From: CAIKZZ01 sp036742455
GTDB lineage: Bacteria; Pseudomonadota; Gammaproteobacteria; Steroidobacterales; Steroidobacteraceae
NCBI GenBank assembly: GCA_036742455.1
Contig: DAINQU010000003.1
Span: 124,001 to 188,000 of the forward strand
Length of the DNA stretch: 64,000 nt
Direction: 5' to 3'
Shown here in pieces: positions 8,497 through 15,077 of this stretch (position 1 is the stretch's first letter; each line of letters starts with the position of its first letter). Both the position numbers and the translations under genes were made by a program. The notes beneath the pieces were generated by a model that was not told where the DNA came from, made no database searches, and saw only the letters and a list, made by a program, of their open reading frames with translations.

Positions 8497-9792
8497 ATGC
8501 CGAAGTCGAAATCGAAGCCGAAATCGAAGATTACCCCCCGGAATGCCTTCTACGCCCAGTCGGGCGGTGTGACGGCGGTCATCAACGCCTCTGCCGCTGG
8601 CGTGATTGAGGCCTGCCGTAAGCACAAGAAGCACATCGGCAAACTGTATGCCGGTCGCCACGGCATCGTCGGGGCTCTGACAGAGGATTTGATCGACACG
8701 GGCAAGGAGAGCGCAGCGGCGATCAAGTCCTTGCGCCACACCCCAGCCGGCGCCTTCGGCTCCGCACGCTATAAACTTAAGAGCATTGACCAAGACCGCG
8801 CGAAGTACGAGCGCCTGATCGAGGTGTTCAAGGCGCACGATATCGGCTATTTCTTCTATAACGGCGGCAACGATTCGATGGACACCGCCCATAAGGTGTC
8901 GAAGATCGGCGCCGAACTCGGCTACCCGGTGGTCTGCGTCGGCGTCCCCAAGACCGTTGACAACGACCTGCCCATCACCGACTGCTGCCCTGGCTTTGGT
9001 TCGGTCGCTAAGTACGTCGCGGTCTCGACGCGCGAAGCGGCGTTGGACGTCGCCTCGATGGCACGTACCTCGACGAAAGTCTTCATTCTGGAAGTGATGG
9101 GTCGCCACGCCGGGTGGATCGCCGCAGCCGCAGGCCTCGCCGGCAAAGGCGGAAAGGATGCACCGCACATCATCCTCTTCCCCGAGATCACCTTCGACCG
9201 GGAGCGGTTCCTCGCCAAAGTCAAAGAAAGCGTCGATACCGCAGGGTACTGCGTCGTCGTGGTGTCGGAAGGGGTCAAGGATGCCGAGGGCAAGTTCCTG
9301 GCGGACGCCGGCACTCAGGACGCCTTTGGCCACACCCAACTCGGCGGCGCGGCTCCCGAGATTGCCCGGATCGTCAAAGAGGGGCTTGGTTACAAATACC
9401 ATTGGGCCGTCGCCGATTATCTGCAACGAGCGGCGCGCCATATCGCCTCCAAGACGGACGTCGAGCAGGCCTACGCGGTCGGCAAGGCCGCCGTAGAGTA
9501 CGCGGTCAAGGGCCAGAACGCCGTACTGCCCGTCATCGTCCGTAAGCGGGCAAAACCCTACCGATGGGAAATCCAATCGGCACCCATTGAGGCGGTCGCC
9601 AACGTGGAAAAGAAGGTTCCACGTCACTTCGTGACCGCGGATGGCTTCGGCATCACAGCCGCCTGCCGGCGCTACCTCGAGCCCTTGATCGCAGGGGAAG
9701 ACTATCCACCCTACGAGGGTGGATTGCCGGCCTATGCGAAACTGAAGAACGCTCCAGTCCGGCGCAAGCTGAAGACCGAGTTCAAGGTATAA
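8497..9792 (+). CDS. pfp: 6-phosphofructokinase, pyrophosphate-dependent type
   Basis: Phosphorylates fructose 6-phosphate, or runs reversibly, with PPi as likely phosphoryl donor. 431 residues. The donor-site motif is YNGGNDSMDTAHK and the catalytic loop is GVPKTVDNDLP. A lysine in PKTxDND and a non-GGDG donor loop are the residues that separate PPi-type from ATP-type enzymes (PGTIDND, GGDGS). VMGRHAGW is the sugar-phosphate-binding motif. The N terminus is an unusual Lys/Ser-rich stretch, KSKSKPKSK, encoded by near-repeats. It lies 133 nt upstream of hppA, a PPi-driven proton pump. Donor specificity is inferred from these residues only. Confidence 0.9.
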   Translation: MPKSKSKPKSKITPRNAFYAQSGGVTAVINASAAGVIEACRKHKKHIGKLYAGRHGIVGALTEDLIDTGKESAAAIKSLRHTPAGAFGSARYKLKSIDQDRAKYERLIEVFKAHDIGYFFYNGGNDSMDTAHKVSKIGAELGYPVVCVGVPKTVDNDLPITDCCPGFGSVAKYVAVSTREAALDVASMARTSTKVFILEVMGRHAGWIAAAAGLAGKGGKDAPHIILFPEITFDRERFLAKVKESVDTAGYCVVVVSEGVKDAEGKFLADAGTQDAFGHTQLGGAAPEIARIVKEGLGYKYHWAVADYLQRAARHIASKTDVEQAYAVGKAAVEYAVKGQNAVLPVIVRKRAKPYRWEIQSAPIEAVANVEKKVPRHFVTADGFGITAACRRYLEPLIAGEDYPPYEGGLPAYAKLKNAPVRRKLKTEFKV

Positions 9793-9805
9793 TCGGGCGT
9801 TGACT

Positions 9806-9874
9806 TGCGCCACTCATCCGAAAGGTTAAAAATTTCAGGGGGTTACGTGAACCTTCCTGATCGTGAGTGGCGCA
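9806..9874 (+). promoter_or_regulatory. Candidate structured leader upstream of hppA
   Basis: A perfect 11-bp inverted repeat, TGCGCCACTCA (9806-9816) and TGAGTGGCGCA (9864-9874), encloses a second hairpin: TCAGG/CCTGA (9835-9839 with 9856-9860) plus GGTT/AACC (9841-9844 with 9850-9853), loop ACGTG. AGGTT at 9823-9827 could instead pair with AACCT at 9850-9854, which is mutually exclusive with the inner hairpin. This nesting looks like a folded RNA leader, but a promoter upstream of 9806 has not been established and the arms could be DNA-binding half-sites. It matches no riboswitch consensus I know. Confidence 0.4.
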
Positions 9875-9925
9875 GCACCGCGATAACAACGTTTTGTTTT
9901 TCTCAATTGACCGGGGGATACACGC

Positions 9926-11965
9926 ATGCTGAGCGTTAATGCTCTTTCGCTCGCGATCGGCGCGGGCGTCGTGGCCATCATCTATGGCCTGCTGATGACT
10001 CGATGGATTGTGGCGCAACCGGCGGGTAACGCCCGGATGCAGGAAATCGCCGGCGCCATTCAGGCCGGTGCGGCGGCCTACCTGAATCGCCAGTACACGA
10101 CCATTGCGGTCGCAGGCGTCGTTCTCTTGGTCATCTTGGGTCTCGCGCTCGACTGGGCGACGGCGGGCGGCTTTGCCGTCGGCGCGGTGCTGTCGGGCGT
10201 CGCCGGCTATATCGGCATGAACGTGTCGGTCCGCGCCAACGTCCGCACCGCGCAGGCGGCGAGCGTGGGCCTCAACGATGCATTGCAAGTGGCTTTCCGT
10301 GGCGGCGCGATCACCGGCATGTTGGTCGTCGGCCTCGGCCTGATCGGCGTGGCGACCTACTATGGTGCCATGCTGCAGATGACCGGCAGCCAAGCGGCAG
10401 CACTGCATTCGCTGATCGGTCTGGCCTTCGGCGGCTCGCTGATCTCGATTTTCGCCCGCCTGGGCGGCGGTATCTTCACCAAGGGCGCCGACGTCGGCGC
10501 GGACTTGGTCGGCAAGGTCGAAGCCAATATTCCGGAAGATGACCCGCGCAACCCGGCCGTGATTGCAGACAACGTCGGCGACAACGTCGGCGATTGCGCC
10601 GGTATGGCGGCGGACTTGTTCGAAACCTACGCCGTGACCGTTGTCGCCACGATGGTACTGGCGGGTCTCACGATGCAGGCCGCAGGGCCTGGCGCGATTC
10701 TCTACCCGCTCGTGTTGGGCGCCGTCTCCATCGTCGCGTCCATCGTCGGCACCTTCTTCGTGAGCGCACGTGAAGGCGGCAAGATCATGAACGCCCTGTA
10801 CCGCGGCACGGCCGTGTCGGGCGTCATCGCTGCGATCGCGTTCTACTTCGTCTCGATGGACATGTTCTCGGGCGCCATGGCGATGACCATGTTCGAATGC
10901 TCGTTGATCGGTCTTGCGCTCACTGCGGCCATGATTGTGATCACGGAGTACTACACGTCGACCGACTACGCGCCGGTACGCTACGTGGCAGCGGCCTCGC
11001 AGACCGGTCACGGTACCAACGTCATCGCGGGTCTTGCCGTCTCCATGAAGTCCACGGCGCTCCCGGTGCTCGCGGTCTGTGCGGCAATCTACGGTGCGTA
11101 CACACTGGCCGGCTTGTACGGCATCGCCGTCGCCGCCACGGCCATGTTGTCGATGACCGGCATGGTGGTCGCGCTTGATGCCTACGGCCCGATCACGGAC
11201 AACGGCGGCGGCATCGCTGAAATGTCGGGTCTGCCCAAGGAAGTGCGCAAGATCACCGACGCGCTCGACGCGGTCGGCAATACGACCAAGGCCGTCACCA
11301 AGGGTTACGCGATCGGTTCGGCCGGTCTGGCCGCGCTCGTGCTGTTTGCGGACTACACGCACAACCTCGCTTCGGTCGGTAAGCTGCAAGACTTCTCGCT
11401 GTCGGATCCGGCCGTCATCATCGGCCTGTTCATTGGCGGCTTGATTCCTTACCTGTTCGGCGCGATGGCGATGGAAGCCGTGGGCCGGGCAGCCGGTTCG
11501 GTTGTCGTTGAAGTGCGTCGTCAGTTCAAGGAAATCCCCGGCATCATGGAAGGCACCGCGAAGCCGGAATACGGCCGTGCGGTCGATATGCTCACGCGCG
11601 CGGCCATTAAGGAAATGGTGGCCCCGTCGTTGTTACCGATCCTCGCCCCGGTCGTGGTCGGCTTCGGCATGAACTACTTGATGGGCCCAGGCGCTGGCGT
11701 GAAGGCGCTCGGCGGCTTGCTCATCGGTACGATCGTCACCGGTCTGTTTGTCGCGATCTCGATGTGCACCGGCGGCGGTGCATGGGATAACGCCAAGAAG
11801 TACGTCGAAGAAGGTAATTTCGGCGGTAAGGGCTCGGATACGCACAAGGCATCGGTCACCGGCGATACCGTCGGCGATCCGTACAAGGACACCGCGGGCC
11901 CGGCGATCAACCCGCTGATCAAGATCATCAACATCGTCGCCTTGCTGCTCGTCCCCCTGCTGTAA
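9926..11965 (+). CDS. hppA: K+-insensitive H+-translocating membrane pyrophosphatase
   Basis: Couples PPi hydrolysis to proton export across the inner membrane. 679 residues with about 15-16 transmembrane helices. The PPi/Mg site residues appear as DVGADLVGKVEANIPEDDPR and DNVGDNVGDCAGMAADLFE, with a late DTVGDPYKDTAGPA. The K+-dependence signature reads GNTTKAVTKGYAIGSAG: K455 and T458 replace the Ala and Gly of K+-dependent enzymes, which defines the K+-independent class. Ribosome site GGGGGA lies 7-12 nt before the ATG. Codon use is strongly biased, consistent with high expression. A rho-independent terminator follows at 11989. Confidence 0.96.
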   Translation: MLSVNALSLAIGAGVVAIIYGLLMTRWIVAQPAGNARMQEIAGAIQAGAAAYLNRQYTTIAVAGVVLLVILGLALDWATAGGFAVGAVLSGVAGYIGMNVSVRANVRTAQAASVGLNDALQVAFRGGAITGMLVVGLGLIGVATYYGAMLQMTGSQAAALHSLIGLAFGGSLISIFARLGGGIFTKGADVGADLVGKVEANIPEDDPRNPAVIADNVGDNVGDCAGMAADLFETYAVTVVATMVLAGLTMQAAGPGAILYPLVLGAVSIVASIVGTFFVSAREGGKIMNALYRGTAVSGVIAAIAFYFVSMDMFSGAMAMTMFECSLIGLALTAAMIVITEYYTSTDYAPVRYVAAASQTGHGTNVIAGLAVSMKSTALPVLAVCAAIYGAYTLAGLYGIAVAATAMLSMTGMVVALDAYGPITDNGGGIAEMSGLPKEVRKITDALDAVGNTTKAVTKGYAIGSAGLAALVLFADYTHNLASVGKLQDFSLSDPAVIIGLFIGGLIPYLFGAMAMEAVGRAAGSVVVEVRRQFKEIPGIMEGTAKPEYGRAVDMLTRAAIKEMVAPSLLPILAPVVVGFGMNYLMGPGAGVKALGGLLIGTIVTGLFVAISMCTGGGAWDNAKKYVEEGNFGGKGSDTHKASVTGDTVGDPYKDTAGPAINPLIKIINIVALLLVPLL

Positions 11966-11988
11966 GCAGACGACGCCACTGGGCTGTG

Positions 11989-12014
11989 AAAAAGGCGCCT
12001 TCGGGCGCCTTTTT
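11989..12014 (+). terminator. Rho-independent terminator of hppA
   Basis: Perfect stem GGCGCC (11994-11999) / GGCGCC (12004-12009) with TTCG tetraloop, flanked by A5 upstream and T5 downstream, 24 nt after the hppA stop. The A/T runs extend the stem, so it may also work on the other strand. Confidence 0.9.
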
Positions 12015-12105
12015 CTTTGCCGTCGTCTCCATAACTTTTCTTGACCAATGCCGTATCCCCGTTCAATCTGAGCCGGCGTTCATTGCTCAGCTCGAGGGGA
12101 TACCG

Positions 12106-12885
12106 ATGCGCCGAACACACGTCCTAGCCGTCGGTTTGATGGCGACCCTGTCACTCATCGCACAGTCGGCCCGGGCTGACGGGAACGAGCCGGCCGCGGT
12201 GGCCGCGCCATCGCCGGAAACGGCCCCGGCCGCCGTCCACAAAGTGGTGGTACTCCCGTTGACGTTCACCGTCTACCAAGGCTCCGTTGGTGCCGGGATT
12301 GAGGCGGTACCCGATTGGACGGCAGACGCCCGACACAATCTCGAGGCCGCGGCCGGCGTCGCGCTGAAAGCACACGGCGACTTTGAACCCACGCCGCTGC
12401 CAGAACTCTCGGACGATGAGCAGGCCGTACTTCGCGAGGAGCTCGGGCTCGTCCATCAAGTTATCGCGAGCGGCGCGACGTTTGGTCACGGCGAGTGGCA
12501 CAAACATCTGGAAAACTTTGATCCGGAAATCGGCGAAGGCCTGAGTTTTCTGCACGAGAAGACCGGCGCCGACTATGCCGTCGTCATTGATGGCATGCAG
12601 ATCCGCCAGTCCGGCGGACAGATCTTCATGCAAATCGCGTTAGCCGCCGCCGGCGTCGCCGTTATCGGTGGTGCAGGTGCCACCGTGAGCATGGCGATCA
12701 TTGACCTCAATCATCAGACCGTCCATTGGTTCAACTCGACGATCGGCGTAGAGGCGCTCGGCATCTCTTCGATGGACGTCCGCAACACGGACTCTGCCCA
12801 GAAAGTCATCACCGGTCTGATGAAGAACTACCCAACGGTGCAGGCGCTGGCGAGCGCCGCCGATGCGCACGTCCTCGCGCACTGA
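12106..12885 (+). CDS. Exported protein of unknown function
   Basis: About 259 residues. An N-terminal signal peptide (about residues 1-23, cleavage likely after ARA) is followed by an Ala/Pro-rich linker and a conserved-looking domain containing KVVVLPLTFTVYQGSVGAG. A hydrophobic stretch, IALAAAGVAVIGGAGATVSMAII (about residues 175-197), could be a buried core or a membrane segment. ATG 12106 has AGGGGA just upstream. The 3' end overlaps the M48 protease gene by 23 nt, so the two are co-expressed. The family is not recognised; the layout recalls GNA1162-like periplasmic proteins, but I cannot support that. Confidence 0.75.
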   Translation: MRRTHVLAVGLMATLSLIAQSARADGNEPAAVAAPSPETAPAAVHKVVVLPLTFTVYQGSVGAGIEAVPDWTADARHNLEAAAGVALKAHGDFEPTPLPELSDDEQAVLREELGLVHQVIASGATFGHGEWHKHLENFDPEIGEGLSFLHEKTGADYAVVIDGMQIRQSGGQIFMQIALAAAGVAVIGGAGATVSMAIIDLNHQTVHWFNSTIGVEALGISSMDVRNTDSAQKVITGLMKNYPTVQALASAADAHVLAH

Positions 12886-13987
12886 TCCGGGCCGGCGACG
12901 CGTCTGTCGCGGGCTCGGAGCGGTCGTACTGACCACTCTGGTGGCTCCGGCGTCGCGGGCGCTCACCGAACAGGCCCAGCGGGATCGCATCCTCTTTCAG
13001 ACCCGTGAGAACGAGGCGCGCCTGGCCGAACGTGGCTTCCTCGTGGGCGATAAAGCCCTCGATGCCTACCTGCAGTCCGTGATGGATCGGCTGTATCCCG
13101 ACCACACGTTGCGGGTTCGGGCCATCAAGGACCTAGAAGCGAATGCCTTTTCCGTCGCAACCGGCAACGTGTACGTGCACACCGGCTTACTGCTGCGCGC
13201 GCGCGACGAAGCGGAATTGGCAGCCATACTCGGTCACGAAGGCGCTCATATCCTCGGCGACCATGCCTTCAAGAGCGTTCGGGAAGCCAAGAGTCTCGGG
13301 GTATTGGCCGCCACGGTGCCCATACTTGGACTGATTGCCGGCATCTCTTCCATGGCCGGCTATTCCCGCGATCTGGAACGCGAAGCGGACCGCGTGGGCA
13401 TGGAACGGTTACTGGCGGCCGGCTACGAGCCGAGCGCGGCTGCGGCCCTGTTTGAGCGGATGGCGGCCGAAGTCGATGCACGCAAAATCAAGCAGCCGCC
13501 CTACTTCTTCGCCGATCATCCCAAGTTGTTGGAACGCGTTCAGAATTATCGAGAATTTGCGGCAGGCGCCAAACCGGGAGAGCGACACCGCGAGGACTAC
13601 GCCCGCGCGACCGGTCGCGTGCAGCTGCAAACACTGGAACTCATACACGAGAAGAAGGATGGCGCTGCGCTCGTCTGCCTGTTGGCAGACCCAGGCCAGA
13701 CGGACCGATACGCACCGGCCGGGGACTACCTCCTCGGTGAGGGGTACCGCCTACGCAATGCCGCGGGTGACGAGGCGCTTGCACTCGCGGCGTACACGCG
13801 CTCCACCGAGGAGCACCCGGATTACCCGGGAGCCTACGGGGCTCGCGGTCGCTTGCGCGCGCGGCGCGGTGAGCGCCTCACCGCAATCGACGATCTCGAA
13901 GAATTTCTGCGCCTGGACCCCACGGCGCGCGAAGCGGGCTTTGCCCGCCAAACGTTAGACGAACTCCGCAAGGACCCATCGCCATGA
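12863..13987 (+). CDS. Exported M48-family zinc metalloprotease with C-terminal TPR-like region
   Basis: About 374 residues. The zinc site is GHEGAHILGDH (H125, E126, H129) with the third ligand in LEREADRVGM, the HExxH...E pattern of M48/BepA-Loip-like periplasmic proteases. The N terminus GRRRVCRGLGAVVLTTLVAPASRA is a signal peptide with an arginine cluster, possibly Tat. Residues about 275-370 are helical and TPR-like (YLLGEGYRLRNAAGDEALA, then a repeat-like AYTRSTEEHPDYPGAYGA). Relatives act in outer-membrane protein quality control. It sits between two genes for exported proteins of unknown function, overlapping both. Confidence 0.88.
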   Translation: MRTSSRTDPGRRRVCRGLGAVVLTTLVAPASRALTEQAQRDRILFQTRENEARLAERGFLVGDKALDAYLQSVMDRLYPDHTLRVRAIKDLEANAFSVATGNVYVHTGLLLRARDEAELAAILGHEGAHILGDHAFKSVREAKSLGVLAATVPILGLIAGISSMAGYSRDLEREADRVGMERLLAAGYEPSAAAALFERMAAEVDARKIKQPPYFFADHPKLLERVQNYREFAAGAKPGERHREDYARATGRVQLQTLELIHEKKDGAALVCLLADPGQTDRYAPAGDYLLGEGYRLRNAAGDEALALAAYTRSTEEHPDYPGAYGARGRLRARRGERLTAIDDLEEFLRLDPTAREAGFARQTLDELRKDPSP

Positions 13988-14562
13988 AAATTGCCCATTC
14001 CCTGATGATCGGAGCGCTCTTGCTACCCACGCTAGCGCTCGGCTGGACGCCCGTGGCAGAGCAAACACCGGTAGCGGCGAAGCGTGGTAATTTCTCGCTG
14101 CAATTGCCGCCGCATTGGCTCTACGACCTCTCCGGCGCTACGGTGCTCGCGTCACACGACGGTGTGATGCTCGAACAAATCAATGTGCAGTTGATTCCCC
14201 ATGCGCACGCGTTCGCGGCCATCAAAAAATCGTCCAGCACCGCCATGTCGACGGAAGACCTGGCAGAGGCCTACGTGGCCAACTTGCAAGCCGACGGCAA
14301 GTTGGTCGATTTTCAGACGCTCTCCACGGAACCGACCACGCTGGCGGGTCAGCCGGGCTTTCGGGTACACGTGCGATTCCGGTTACCGCCCGCACAAGGC
14401 GACACCGTGATGGACGTCACGGCCTTGGGTACCGCACTGCCCGACGGCCTACTGGTCGCGTTCTTTCGCGCACCGCGCATTCATTTCTACGACAAGTGGT
14501 TACCGGCCTTCGATCAAGCGCTCGGCACGCTCACGCTCGGCGCCCCACCGAAGCATTCCTGA
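13984..14562 (+). CDS. Exported protein of unknown function
   Basis: 192 residues with a clear signal peptide (residues 1-20, ending near LALGWT) and no other membrane segment. The mature part contains NFSLQLPPHWLYDL and a central Ser/Thr-rich region; it looks like one beta-rich domain. ATG overlaps the stop of the M48 protease (ATGA), so the three genes 12106-14562 form one translational unit. It may be a periplasmic partner or substrate of the protease; that is inference from position only. The convergent RidA-like gene ends 5 nt beyond its stop. Confidence 0.75.
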   Translation: MKIAHSLMIGALLLPTLALGWTPVAEQTPVAAKRGNFSLQLPPHWLYDLSGATVLASHDGVMLEQINVQLIPHAHAFAAIKKSSSTAMSTEDLAEAYVANLQADGKLVDFQTLSTEPTTLAGQPGFRVHVRFRLPPAQGDTVMDVTALGTALPDGLLVAFFRAPRIHFYDKWLPAFDQALGTLTLGAPPKHS

Positions 14563-14567
14563 ACCGC

Positions 14568-15014
14568 TCAAGGACCGATCGCGGCCATACACTCCAACTC
14601 CACACGGCCGCCGAGCGCGAGACCGTTGGTGGCAAACGCGCTGCGGGCGGGGTACGGTTTCGCGAACATCGACACCCAGACCTCGTTGAACGCAGCCCAC
14701 TCCCCGATGTCCGCGAGCATGACCGTACAACGGATCACATCGCTGAGACCGAGGCCATTCGCGCGCAGCACGGATTCGACATTCAAAATGGCCTGACGCG
14801 CTTCGGCGCGGATCCCACCGGCCGGTAGCGTGCGAGTGCCCGGTACAGTGCCGAGCTGTCCGGACAGATACAGCACGTCGCCTTGGCGCACGGCCGCTGA
14901 GAAGGGAACATCGCCGGGCAGTGAACTGCCGCCATTGAGGAACGTCGGCGAGGCAGACGCGACAGCTCCCCAAAGCAGGGCGAGCAGCATCGGAGCGGCT
15001 ATTCGTCGGTGCAT
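14568..15014 (-). CDS. RidA/YjgF/UK114-family protein with signal peptide
   Basis: About 148 residues: a 21-residue signal peptide (MHRRIAAPMLLALLWGAVASA) followed by one RidA domain. Cytosolic RidA enzymes hydrolyse reactive 2-aminoacrylate-type enamines/imines; the catalytic arginine is present in the YPARSAFAT segment and a downstream Glu in VELECMAAI. LYLSGQLGTVPGT is the usual N-terminal signature. ATG 15014 is preceded by GGGAG. Export is unusual for the family, whose known substrates are cytoplasmic, so the function of this one is open. Confidence 0.88.
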   Translation of the reverse strand: MHRRIAAPMLLALLWGAVASASPTFLNGGSSLPGDVPFSAAVRQGDVLYLSGQLGTVPGTRTLPAGGIRAEARQAILNVESVLRANGLGLSDVIRCTVMLADIGEWAAFNEVWVSMFAKPYPARSAFATNGLALGGRVELECMAAIGP

Positions 15015-15077
15015 ATCAGACTCTCCCGGTAGACCACGGGAACGATGCCGCAATCGTTATGAGAACCGCAAGCGCGA

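Noticed and set aside
8497..9792. ATP-dependent PfkA annotation
   Set aside because: The PKTVDND lysine and the GGND donor loop point to PPi as donor, so I labelled it PPi-type.
8320..9813. Long N-terminal extension of adenylate kinase running antisense through the PFK gene
   Set aside because: The conserved P-loop begins seven residues after ATG 8319; the extension is an antisense image of PFK.
9800..9830. TTGACT as a -35 box for hppA
   Set aside because: The hexamer is good, but no -10 appears at 16-18 nt; the nearest AT-rich hexamer GTTAAA needs a 19-nt spacer and would put transcription start inside the predicted structure.
9793..9925. Fluoride or c-di-GMP riboswitch upstream of hppA
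   Set aside because: Neither consensus core can be read in this spacer on either strand.
9782..11389. 535-codon minus-strand open frame opposite hppA
   Set aside because: Arg/Asp/His-rich shadow of a codon-biased gene, with no domain and no ribosome site.
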